From CAZZDA01 sp964652585 (GTDB lineage Bacteria > Patescibacteriota > Patescibacteriia > UBA1544): a DNA stretch of 16,753 bases. Location of the stretch: assembly GCA_964652585.1 (NCBI GenBank), contig CAZZDA010000018.1, positions 1-16,753 of the forward strand, read 5' to 3'. This document shows, piece after piece, positions 1-6,967 of the stretch. The notes below the pieces were generated by a model that was not told the DNA's origin, did no database searches, and worked only from the letters and a program-made list of their open reading frames with translations. Within the stretch, counting starts at the first letter, position 1, and each line of letters opens with the position of its first letter. The position numbers and the translations under genes are program-made.

Positions 1-2
1 CG

Positions 3-1247
3 CGCTTTACACACAACTTGTCTACCGCAAAATATATGGTTGGCGTTTTGGTGCCGTCATTTTTTACTACGCGTACGCTTATGCGGCAAACAGCATTAGC
101 TCTCTTGGTTGCAGCACTTACCTTCTCCGGGGGATTTGCGGGGGTTAAGGCAAGTATAGGAAGTTTGCCGGGGGATACGCTTTACTCAGTGAAGCGTGCT
201 ATGGAATATACGCAAATTTCTCTTGCGGTCTCACAAGAGGAAAAAGCAACACTTGAAGTTGAATTTGCAGGCAGACGAGTAGAAGAAGTTGAAGAGATTG
301 CTAAACTTGATGTCAGTCAGAAAGAAAAATCAGAAAAACTGGCAGTTGCAACCGAAGGGTTTACGGCAAATGTTGCAGCGGCAGCATCTCACTTAAAAAA
401 TCTTACCTCGGAGGACGCATTGCAAACAGCACGACAGCTTGATGATAAAGCAACCTCGTATGAGGCGACATTGCAAGATGCTTCTAAAAAAGTTGGTGGA
501 GACGCGGAATCAAAAAAGACGATCGGTGAAGCGGTTGACGCCGCAAGTGAATTGAGTGCGGAAGCGCTAGGCATTTTGGTTGCGGAATACTATGCCGGTG
601 AATCGGATATTCCTGAAACAGATCTCAAGATACGCATCGCAAAACGTATCGTGCTCATGGAAGAGCGTGTCAAAACACTTGCTGAAGAACAACGGCAAGC
701 AAAAGAGGCGGCAAAAGAAGCTGAGTTGCGAGAACTTCAGGCAAGCACAACTCCTGAGGTGCTTGAAATAGATGGCGGTACCGATCAAGTTTCAGCGACA
801 GATACCGATAGAGCGTCTTCAACAGACGATGTGGTTCAAAATATGCTTAGAGAAGCGGAAGAAGCGGTGATTTTCGGTAACGAAACAGAGGAAAATACAG
901 CAATTTTAGAAGATAGCACTCTTGTTGGCGCGGACGGTGAGTCTAGCAAGGAAGAAACAATAGAAGCGCCCGTAACAGTTGCTTTAGAGGAAGTAAGGGT
1001 GCTTACCCAAGAATCAAATTTTGCCGGAGCGCTTGAAAAACTCTCGGAAAGCGGTGTGTTGTTGGATAAGGTTGTAGAGGATATTGAAATGACCTCTACT
1101 GGTACGAGTGCACAAGAGGAAAATACGGGAGGTACGGTACTGGGAGCAAAAGAAGAAGTCGCAACATCTACGGTGGAGAGTGTGGAGCTGGAAAAAATGC
1201 CGGAAGAAAATGTGGTAGAAAGCACGCCTATGTTAACCAACAACTAA
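3..1247 (+). CDS. DUF5667-type membrane-anchored protein, 5' end missing
   Basis: The frame is open from the window edge, so the true start probably lies upstream; a TTG at 18 and ATGs at 36 and 81 are in-frame but not convincing. A hydrophobic segment (about nt 81-165, beginning MRQTALALLV) is a single transmembrane anchor. It is followed by the LPGDTLYSVKRA motif (from nt 168) and a helical stretch with AGRRVEEVEEI, which is the hallmark arrangement of DUF5667: an extracytoplasmic helical domain common in CPR bacteria and some actinobacteria, of unknown function. The remainder is Glu/Lys-rich, probably coiled coil (to about nt 730), then an acidic, Ser/Thr-rich low-complexity tail typical of an extracellular linker. 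The last codons and the stop lie in a heptad repeat. It sits upstream of the S-layer-like gene, so an envelope role is likely; no enzymatic motif is visible. Confidence 0.75.
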   Translation, partial: RFTHNLSTAKYMVGVLVPSFFTTRTLMRQTALALLVAALTFSGGFAGVKASIGSLPGDTLYSVKRAMEYTQISLAVSQEEKATLEVEFAGRRVEEVEEIAKLDVSQKEKSEKLAVATEGFTANVAAAASHLKNLTSEDALQTARQLDDKATSYEATLQDASKKVGGDAESKKTIGEAVDAASELSAEALGILVAEYYAGESDIPETDLKIRIAKRIVLMEERVKTLAEEQRQAKEAAKEAELRELQASTTPEVLEIDGGTDQVSATDTDRASSTDDVVQNMLREAEEAVIFGNETEENTAILEDSTLVGADGESSKEETIEAPVTVALEEVRVLTQESNFAGALEKLSESGVLLDKVVEDIEMTSTGTSAQEENTGGTVLGAKEEVATSTVESVELEKMPEENVVESTPMLTNN

Positions 1248-1291
1248 CAACGAAGAGTTGTAAGTTGTAGGTGATAAGTTATGAGTTGGAT
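1235..1291. repeat. 7-bp degenerate tandem repeat with inverted left arm, at gene end
   Basis: From 1257 five consecutive heptads read GTTGTAA, GTTGTAG, GTGATAA, GTTATGA, GTTGGAT. The left part (CCAACAACTAACAAC, 1241-1255 with flanks) is roughly the reverse complement, so the RNA could fold into an imperfect hairpin. The repeat overlaps the stop codon of the upstream gene and supplies its last residues (TNN). The same family recurs at 6930-6964 and inside the gene at 7480-7520. Confidence 0.65.
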
Positions 1292-1552
1292 TTCCCGATA
1301 GGGACAGGAGCGGTCCTCCTACCCTGCCAAGAGGTCCAAACTCTCGGATCAAGATTGGCAGTACCAATCTGGGTCTGGAAAAAACCTCGTGATCATTACA
1401 AATCCTTGGCGCCATATAGTATATATGGTGAAAAACCAAGGTCCCTTTACACAAAAGGTCGGGCTCGACACGAGCGTGAAAAGGGGTAAAAAAATAATGA
1501 AGAGATATGGGTGAAATCTATGTTCAAAACAACATACATCCACACATATCCG
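1292..1552 (+). promoter_or_regulatory. Structured 5' leader of the S-layer-like gene with competing hairpins
   Basis: This gene-free stretch precedes the surface-protein gene and is rich in complementary segments. CTGCCAA (1324-1330) can pair with TTGGCAG (1355-1361), enclosing a small AGAG/CTCT stem. Alternatively AGATTGG (1352-1358) pairs with CCAATCT (1364-1370). The two helices share TTGG at 1355-1358 and exclude each other. Further down, CCTTGG (1404-1409) pairs with CCAAGG (1436-1441) around an inner 7-bp stem, CCATATA/TATATGG (1412-1418/1422-1428). GCTCG/CGAGC (1463-1467/1471-1475) forms another hairpin. No known riboswitch class was recognised and no confident promoter could be placed. 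A regulatory or mRNA-stabilising leader is inferred from structure and position only. Confidence 0.4.
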
Positions 1553-1558
1553 AAAGGA
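1553..1558 (+). promoter_or_regulatory. Ribosome binding site of the S-layer-like gene
   Basis: AAAGGA lies 7 bp before the ATG at 1566. It is the clearest Shine-Dalgarno-like sequence in the window and fits a highly translated surface protein; most other genes here lack one. It fixes the start at 1566, directly ahead of the signal peptide. Confidence 0.6.
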
Positions 1559-1565
1559 AAATTCC

Positions 1566-4500
1566 ATGACTCATGTATTAACGTTTTCGAAGAAAGCGTT
1601 TACCTGGGCTGTAGTAGCAACTACTATCCTTTGGTCCATTGGTATCTTTGGTGTCGTATCTGTAGCGCAAGCGGCAGATATTTCATCCGGAGATCTCATT
1701 AAGGCTTCTGGTGCGGCAGTGTACTACTACGGTTCTGATGGCAAACGTTATGTCTTCCCGAACGAAAAGACTTATAACACCTGGTTTGCTGATTTCTCCT
1801 CAGTAAAAACTGTTACTGACGCGGAACTCGCTGCAATCATGATTGGCGGCAATGCCACCTATCGCCCTGGTGTTAAAATGGTCAAAATTACGACCGATCC
1901 TAAAGTGTACGCAGTCGGTATGGATGGCACTTTGCGCTGGGTAGAGAGCGAAGCAGTAGCCGTAGCTCTTTATGGCGCAAACTGGAACACCATGATTGAC
2001 GACGTACCGGATGCATTCTTTGTTAACTACACTGTTGGCTCATCTGTAGCAAACGCAACTGAATTTGATAAAGATGCAGTCACCGCGGGCTCTCCAACCA
2101 TTAACGTGGACAAAGGGCTCTCAGCAAGCGCCACAGGCGGCGGCTTGACTGTTGCAATCGCATCTGACACGCCTGCAGCAGGTCTTATTGTGGGTGGTGC
2201 GGCGCGCGTACCATTTACCAAAGTCAATTTGACCGCTTCTTCCGAAGCCGATGTGGTGATTGATTCGTTAACGGTAGAACGCGGTGGCATATCTCTCAAT
2301 ACTGATTTTTCTTCTATAGTATTGATTGATGGCAATACTGACTTACAACTTGGTAATGAGAAGACATTAAACTCTTCAAGCCAGGCGGTGTTTAGTGATG
2401 ATATCACTGTTCCTGCAGGCACAACCATGCCGCTCATCGTAGCGGGTAATATGGCTGCCGTTGGCACCATTACAGCTGGTGACGTTGCAACACTCGCGAT
2501 CAGCGCGATTAATACCACAGCTGATGTAAGCGGTGCATTGCCAATAACCGGTAATGTACAAACCTTAAATGGTACGCTTACTATTGGTGCGGTTACTATT
2601 ACCGCGGGCGGTTTGAACCCATCAGCCGCTACCAAGGAAATTGGCACAGAGGACTATATCTTCAGCTCTATTCAGATGGCAAATAATTCCGTTGAAGTAA
2701 TGCACATTACGCGCATTATTTGGGACCAAAACGGTACCGTGTCTGATAGTGATGTTGCCAATCTAGAGTTGGTAATGGATGGTGCGGTATTGGCAACAGT
2801 TGCCAACGCATCAAACAAAAAGGTCAACTTTGACCTTTCCGCCAGTCCAATTGTTCTTGGCAAGGGTTTGAACAAGGAAGCAAGTATTCGCGGTGACATT
2901 ATGGACGGCTCCGGTCGTACCATTGATTTTGATGTTCGCAAGAACATTGACATAGTCGCGCAAGGACAGACCTATGGCTATAATGTAACTCCAACTTTTA
3001 CAGGCGTTTCATCTGAGCCATATTTCAGCGGTAATATTGCGACGATTTCAGGCGGTTCTTTGACTGTTGGTAAAGCGAATCTTGCCTCCACTAACGTGGC
3101 GGAAGGCGCGACACAGCAGGAAATTGGTGCGTTCACCCTTCAAGGTGAAGGTGAAATTGTGGACATCACCTCGCTCGTCTTGGGCGTGGTCGTTACCGGA
3201 ACCGGTAATGAAGCTGATGTTACCAACTTGACCATCTATGACGCAAATGGCGCCGTAGTAGGAGGTCCGGTTGATCCAAGTAATGCCAACAATCAGGCAA
3301 CTACAACTGATACCATAGCTGTTCCAGTTGGAGTCAACACCTACACCGTGAAAGCTGATCTCAATTCAGATTTTGCGGCAAGTGACACGATTGTGGTAAC
3401 CGCGCAAGGCGGCCAATGGACCGCTCGCGGATCCATCACCAACAATACCGTAACCCCAACTCCATCAAGCGTTGCACTTGATACGGTAACGGTAAAAGTT
3501 GGCGCATTAGCAATTACCAATCGTAATGTTCCGGCAGCCCAAAACATTTTGGTCGGCCAACAGGACTTTGAGTTCTTGAGCTTTACGCTTGACGCAACCG
3601 CGTCCGGAGAAGATCTTCGCTTTCAGCAATTAATCTTCAACATGAACGGAAGCGGTACCACGGCAGACATTACCGGTATTACGGTAATGGACGGCTCAAC
3701 TGCTTTGAACGTACCGGATAGCGGTGCGGCAGCGGTAACTACAGATCTCATCACTCCATTGGTCGTTACGAAAGGTACGTCAAAGACCCTTTCGCTCCAA
3801 GGTGATATCACAGGCGCGGGAACAGCGGGCGAAACCTATCGTTTCACTGTTTCAAGCTCCACCGCGGCAACCGGTGTTGAGACAAGCTCAACTATTAGCG
3901 AGACCCACGCTGGCAACGGTCAGGTCATGACCATTATCGCAAGCGGCGGTTTGTCAGTTGATACTGACGCCTCAAACCCACAGGCAACACTCTTTGCGGT
4001 TGGTGATACAACCGGCTCAATGGGTGTAACTATTGGTGAAGTCCGCATGACGGCAACAACCGGTGAATCGGTACTGCTTGACAGTGTCAACTTTACCACC
4101 AGCGCCAACATCAACAACTCGGTTGGCACCATGTATCTCTATGATGGCACGACACTTGTAGGTACCGCGGTACCAACAACCTCAGCTGCTGTCTACATGG
4201 AAATCGTTGATGGTACGACTGTACCGAAGGGTACGGCAGGTAAGAAGTTCACGGTGAAAGCTGATCTTCTTGCTATTTCTGATGCCTCACCATCAGCCGC
4301 GGCTGACGACATCTCGGTCAGCTTGACCGTAGCCGATGTACTTGGTAAGGGTCAGGCGTCTAACGCAACCGTCTCCAACCTTGGTACCATGACTGGAAAT
4401 ACGCACTATGTGTTCCGCTCCGTACCAACCGTTGCAAAGGGTTCACTTTCTACCCAAACCTTGGTTGATGGTACAATTGAGCTTTATCGCTGGACGGTGT

Positions 4501-4985
4501 CTGCTGACAGCGCGGGTGATATCGGTCTTGCCAACTTCACTTTCAATGTCGCAACATCGAGCACAGTTGCTCTTACAAACTTTATTGTGACGGATGAAAC
4601 TGATGATACCCAGCTCAACAATACGGCAGTGGCAAGTATTGCGGCTACCGAACTTGAGGTCACCTTCAATCCTGGAGGCGGCGGTATCGTAGAACGTCAG
4701 GTTTCTGCTGGTACCACGCGCACCTACGTGCTGAAAGCTACGGCAACAGGTGCAGCATCAGGCGATAGCGTCCAGGTCAGTCTGGTAGGCGATTCAGCAG
4801 CGCTTTCAGCCACAAAAGAAACTGTGGCAAATGCACGTGATGACGCGCAAGATGACTTTGTGTGGACAGATCGCACAGGCGTAAGCGGTTCACATGGAAC
4901 TACAACCGCCGACTGGGTGAGTGGCTACCGTGTCAACGGTCTCCCATCATCCAACACCTCTCCTGAGGTCTTGAGCAAAGCCTAA
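1566..4985 (+). CDS. Secreted S-layer-like surface protein with repeated beta-rich domains
   Basis: A 1139-residue exported protein. Residues 1-36 form a signal peptide: basic FSKKAF, a hydrophobic core, and cleavage expected after VAQA. Residues about 49-155 are an N-terminal module with two related units 62 residues apart (YYYGSDGKRYVF at 53, YAVGMDGTLRWV at 115), a pattern I associate with CPR S-layer-like proteins. The rest is Thr/Val/Ala/Gly-rich with few charged residues and looks like a chain of beta-sandwich domains. A landmark turn ([VL]-x-[AKV]-G followed by a beta strand, often ending K/G-A/D-D-[LI]) recurs with its Gly at residues 285, 434, 589, 737, 889 and 1049, spaced 148-160. 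The C-terminal 43 residues (with VWTD, TADW, GYRVNGLP) look like a distinct tail module. No transmembrane anchor, LPXTG motif or catalytic site is visible. GC content is clearly higher than in the downstream glycan genes. A structural surface-layer role is inferred; a large adhesin is the alternative. Confidence 0.8.
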   Translation: MTHVLTFSKKAFTWAVVATTILWSIGIFGVVSVAQAADISSGDLIKASGAAVYYYGSDGKRYVFPNEKTYNTWFADFSSVKTVTDAELAAIMIGGNATYRPGVKMVKITTDPKVYAVGMDGTLRWVESEAVAVALYGANWNTMIDDVPDAFFVNYTVGSSVANATEFDKDAVTAGSPTINVDKGLSASATGGGLTVAIASDTPAAGLIVGGAARVPFTKVNLTASSEADVVIDSLTVERGGISLNTDFSSIVLIDGNTDLQLGNEKTLNSSSQAVFSDDITVPAGTTMPLIVAGNMAAVGTITAGDVATLAISAINTTADVSGALPITGNVQTLNGTLTIGAVTITAGGLNPSAATKEIGTEDYIFSSIQMANNSVEVMHITRIIWDQNGTVSDSDVANLELVMDGAVLATVANASNKKVNFDLSASPIVLGKGLNKEASIRGDIMDGSGRTIDFDVRKNIDIVAQGQTYGYNVTPTFTGVSSEPYFSGNIATISGGSLTVGKANLASTNVAEGATQQEIGAFTLQGEGEIVDITSLVLGVVVTGTGNEADVTNLTIYDANGAVVGGPVDPSNANNQATTTDTIAVPVGVNTYTVKADLNSDFAASDTIVVTAQGGQWTARGSITNNTVTPTPSSVALDTVTVKVGALAITNRNVPAAQNILVGQQDFEFLSFTLDATASGEDLRFQQLIFNMNGSGTTADITGITVMDGSTALNVPDSGAAAVTTDLITPLVVTKGTSKTLSLQGDITGAGTAGETYRFTVSSSTAATGVETSSTISETHAGNGQVMTIIASGGLSVDTDASNPQATLFAVGDTTGSMGVTIGEVRMTATTGESVLLDSVNFTTSANINNSVGTMYLYDGTTLVGTAVPTTSAAVYMEIVDGTTVPKGTAGKKFTVKADLLAISDASPSAAADDISVSLTVADVLGKGQASNATVSNLGTMTGNTHYVFRSVPTVAKGSLSTQTLVDGTIELYRWTVSADSAGDIGLANFTFNVATSSTVALTNFIVTDETDDTQLNNTAVASIAATELEVTFNPGGGGIVERQVSAGTTRTYVLKATATGAASGDSVQVSLVGDSAALSATKETVANARDDAQDDFVWTDRTGVSGSHGTTTADWVSGYRVNGLPSSNTSPEVLSKA

Positions 4986-5006
4986 GACACGCTTAGTTTA
5001 CGCTCA

Positions 5007-5040
5007 ATTGGTAGTACACACTTTGTGTAATACCACCAAT
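5007..5040 (+). repeat. Imperfect inverted repeat in the S-layer 3' region
   Basis: ATTGGTAGTA (from 5007) and its near-complement ending ACCACCAAT at 5040 flank CAC..TTT..GTG. This gives an imperfect stem-loop between the stop codon and the terminator. It has no U-tract, so it is more likely an mRNA 3'-end structure or a repeat remnant than a terminator. Confidence 0.4.
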
Positions 5041-5065
5041 ATTTAGGTGTCCAACACCTAAATAT
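5039..5065. repeat. REP-like palindrome, intergenic copy
   Basis: ATATTTAGGTGT (5039-5050) and its exact complement (5054-5065) form a 12-bp stem with loop CCA. The core TTAGGTGTCC-ACACCTAA is nearly identical to the palindrome at 7061-7083, which lies inside a glycosyltransferase gene. The two differ at a paired position, T:A here and C:G there, so pairing is kept. Such short palindromes resemble REP sequences mobilised by Y1 (RAYT) transposases; no transposase gene is present in this window. Confidence 0.65.
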
Positions 5066-5067
5066 GC

Positions 5068-5096
5068 AAACACCCCGCCAACCGGCGGGGTGTTTT
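5068..5096 (+). terminator. Intrinsic terminator after the S-layer-like gene
   Basis: AAACACCCCGCC (5068-5079), loop AACC, then the fully complementary GGCGGGGTGTTT (5084-5095) running into a short T-tract (TTTT, then GCTTTGCT). A strong GC-rich 12-bp stem about 83 bp after the stop codon at 4985. It separates the S-layer-like unit from the downstream genes. Confidence 0.85.
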
Positions 5097-5157
5097 GCTT
5101 TGCTATCTATCCAATCCTTCATTTATTTGGACGTCGGGTTTCCAAGTACATTTACCC

Positions 5158-5185
5158 TTGAAAAACAAAAGGGTTATGCTATGCT
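5158..5185 (+). promoter_or_regulatory. Probable promoter for the TPR-protein unit
   Basis: TTGAAA (5158-5163) as -35, a 16-bp spacer and TATGCT (5180-5185) as -10, giving a start near 5192. The TATGCTATGCT stretch resembles -10 regions I associate with this lineage. It lies just past the terminator and about 150 bp before the next gene, so the transcript would carry the palindromic element at 5214-5330 in its leader. Confidence 0.5.
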
Positions 5186-5213
5186 GTATCGTGTTATTCA
5201 CGTTCTCTTTCCC

Positions 5214-5330
5214 TGTCATTCCGACCGAAGTCCCGACAGTTTTGTCGGGGCGAAGCGGAGGAATCCCTTATGTCAAAAGAAAGAGATTTCTCCATTACTC
5301 CGCCAGCTGGCGGATTCAGTCGAAATGACA
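5214..5330. mobile_element. Non-coding MITE/REP-like element with nested palindromes
   Basis: Terminal inverted repeats TGTCATTCCGACCG (5214-5227) and the complement of TGTCATTTCGACTG (5317-5330) match at 12 of 14 positions. The interior is partly complementary too (GGAATCCC against GAGATTTC). Two further palindromes are nested inside: CCCGACA-GTTT-TGTCGGG (5232-5249), flanked by direct repeats CGAAG (5226-5230 and 5251-5255), and a perfect 16-bp palindrome TCCGCCAGCTGGCGGA (5299-5314). The type 'TGTCATTC..GAC/GAG..GAAG..GGAATC' is a widespread bacterial interspersed repeat. There is no gene inside; an ATG at 5270 reads through it by chance. Confidence 0.7.
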
Positions 5331-5344
5331 TATTATTGATTCTT

Positions 5345-6127
5345 ATGACCTCATCACTTAAAAAACATCTTCTTACGGTTATTGTTGCGTTTATTATCGT
5401 CGTAGGTGTTATATTTGTTTTACAAAATTATATTACCGAACCGGAAAACGGTATCAATGAAGATGAAATAGCCCAACACGAGCTCATGTTTCTTGAGCCA
5501 TTGGTATTTACCGAAGAGGAGATAGCAAGCGCGACAAAAGCGATTTTGGCAAACGAAAACGTGCTGAGTTTTACCATTACAACAAAGGGAATTCCGGAAG
5601 ATCGCGTCACACAATGGCAAGAGCAATTTGAAGCCGCAAAAGAGATGGTTTTAGAAGCCGCTGACAACTTTAACAGCTGGAAAATTATAGGAGCATTACA
5701 CAAAGCGATCGGCAATTATGAAGCAGCGCGCGATGTGTGGGAATATATGGGCATTATTCGTCCGGAAAATAGTTTGTCGTTTGGCAATTTAGGCGATCTG
5801 TACATGGGGTTTTTGGTTGATTTTGAGAAAGCGGAATATAATCTTTTGCGAGCGATGCAAAATGAGCCGCAAGGCATGACGTATTACAGAAACCTCCATA
5901 CGCTCTATGCAAGCGGGTACAAAAAAGAATTAGCAGACGATGTATTACTCACAGGCTTCAAAGCAAATCCGGAATCAGTGAATCTCATGACACTGCTCGC
6001 CAGCTTCTATCGTGATGAAGGGGATATAGCTCGCGCTTTAGAATGGTTTGAAAAAGCATTGGCACTGGACGCGGAAAATGAAGCGGTAAAACAAGAAGTG
6101 GAGAGACTGAAAAATTTAAATATTTAA
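5345..6127 (+). CDS. Membrane-anchored TPR-repeat protein
   Basis: A 260-residue protein. Residues 1-6 include KK and are followed by a single hydrophobic segment (about 8-26, LLTVIVAFIIVVGVIFVL), an N-terminal signal anchor that places the rest outside the cell. From about residue 95 the sequence is helical with tetratricopeptide signatures: WKIIGALHKAIGNYEAARDVWEYMG, in which GNYEAA is typical, then LGDLYMGF..FEKAEYNLLRAM, and a clear last repeat with GDIARALEWFEKALALD. TPRs are protein-interaction scaffolds; the partner is unknown. The frame extends upstream to an ATG at 5270, but those 25 codons are translated from the palindromic element, so I place the start at 5345, immediately before the anchor. 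No Shine-Dalgarno is visible. The dehydrogenase gene follows 19 bp downstream, suggesting co-transcription. Confidence 0.8.
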   Translation: MTSSLKKHLLTVIVAFIIVVGVIFVLQNYITEPENGINEDEIAQHELMFLEPLVFTEEEIASATKAILANENVLSFTITTKGIPEDRVTQWQEQFEAAKEMVLEAADNFNSWKIIGALHKAIGNYEAARDVWEYMGIIRPENSLSFGNLGDLYMGFLVDFEKAEYNLLRAMQNEPQGMTYYRNLHTLYASGYKKELADDVLLTGFKANPESVNLMTLLASFYRDEGDIARALEWFEKALALDAENEAVKQEVERLKNLNI

Positions 6128-6146
6128 AGAGTGGCAATACGATGCT

Positions 6147-6929
6147 ATGAAAATTGGTATTATTGGTGTTGGTATGGTTGGCGGCGCGTTGGCAAAGTCG
6201 TTTGATGATCCACTACTTTACGACCTGCACAAAAAACTTGGGAATCTAGAAGAGATCAATAAGGCAGAAATTGTTTTCATTTGTGTTCCAACGCCCTATA
6301 AAGACGGTAATGGCGGATTTGATCTCTCAATTGTAGAAGAATCATTTGAGCTTCTTGAAGGAGAAAAGATTGTCGTTATTAAATCTACCGCTTTGCCCGG
6401 AACAACGGAGTATTTTCAAAAGAAATATCCACAACACAAAATACTTTTCAATCCGGAATTTTTGACTGAAAGTACAGCTGACCAAGATATGCAATATCCG
6501 GACAGGCAGCTTGTTGGCTATACAAAAAAGAGTTTCACGATTGCGGGTGATATTATGCAATTATTGCCCTTAGCGCCTTTTGAGCGCATCATGCCGGCAA
6601 CGGAAGCCGAGATGGCGAAGTATTATGGTAATACGTGGTTTTCAACAAAAGTCGTGTTTGCCAATCAGATGTACGATATGTGCGAGGCGCTTGGCATTGA
6701 TTATGCGAGCGTTAAAGAAGCAGCAGCCGCTGATAAGCGCATTGGCAGATCGCACCTAGATATTTTTCACAAAGGATATCGCGGTTATGGCGGAAAATGC
6801 CTTCCGAAAGATACTCGCGCACTCATACAAAAAGCAAAAGAGCTTGACGTAGATTTGAAACTCTTGGAAGTGACTGAAGAATTGAACAATAAACTTCGGG
6901 AAGATTCGGAGAGAGATAGGGATCGCTAA
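6147..6929 (+). CDS. UDP-glucose/GDP-mannose dehydrogenase family protein, short form
   Basis: A 260-residue NAD-dependent sugar-nucleotide 6-dehydrogenase core. It shows the Rossmann motif GVGMVG (7-12), CVPTP (46-50), KSTALPGTT (79-87), NPEFLTE with Glu108, AEMAKYYGN with Lys158 and Asn162, and GYGGKCLPKD (213-222) with the catalytic Cys218. These match the Glu/Lys/Cys set of UDP-glucose dehydrogenase, which oxidises the sugar C6 to a carboxylate and yields UDP-glucuronate or a similar uronate. The usual enzyme has roughly 390-450 residues; this one ends right after the dimerisation helix region and lacks the C-terminal UDP-binding domain. All catalytic residues are kept, so it may be a genuine short CPR form rather than a dead gene. 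The substrate cannot be told. It lies 19 bp after the TPR gene and next to glycan genes, consistent with supplying uronic acids. Confidence 0.82.
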   Translation: MKIGIIGVGMVGGALAKSFDDPLLYDLHKKLGNLEEINKAEIVFICVPTPYKDGNGGFDLSIVEESFELLEGEKIVVIKSTALPGTTEYFQKKYPQHKILFNPEFLTESTADQDMQYPDRQLVGYTKKSFTIAGDIMQLLPLAPFERIMPATEAEMAKYYGNTWFSTKVVFANQMYDMCEALGIDYASVKEAAAADKRIGRSHLDIFHKGYRGYGGKCLPKDTRALIQKAKELDVDLKLLEVTEELNNKLREDSERDRDR

Positions 6930-6964
6930 AAGCAACTAACAACTCATAACCTACAACTGACAAC
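6930..6964. repeat. 7-bp degenerate tandem repeat between convergent genes
   Basis: Consecutive heptads AAGCAAC, TAACAAC, TCATAAC, CTACAAC, TGACAAC begin directly after the stop codon at 6927-6929 and fill the 38-bp gap to the end of the minus-strand gene. TCATAAC and CTACAAC recur exactly, on the opposite strand, in the repeat at 1257-1291. No terminator hairpin is present in this convergent gap. Confidence 0.65.
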
Positions 6965-6967
6965 AAA

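Noticed and set aside
836..1243. 135-codon open frame on the minus strand within the DUF5667 gene
   Set aside because: Ser-rich mirror of the Glu/Thr-rich plus-strand tail; no start signal and no family resemblance.
1257..1291. CRISPR-like array
   Set aside because: Units are 7 bp, contiguous and degenerate, with no spacers and no cas genes nearby.
1404..1441. TATAGT at 1414 as a -10 promoter element
   Set aside because: No -35 at suitable distance, and the bases form one arm of a perfect hairpin.
2027..2647. 206-codon open frame on the minus strand within the S-layer-like gene
   Set aside because: It is a shadow of the Thr/Val/Ala-rich plus-strand codons; its low-complexity product resembles no protein family.
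5039..5065. Intrinsic terminator of the S-layer-like gene
   Set aside because: The hairpin lacks a T-tract; the GC-rich stem with T-tract at 5068-5096 is the proper terminator.
5270..5344. Upstream ATG at 5270 as the start of the TPR protein
   Set aside because: The 25 added codons are translated from the palindromic element at 5214-5330 and precede the natural signal-anchor start at 5345.
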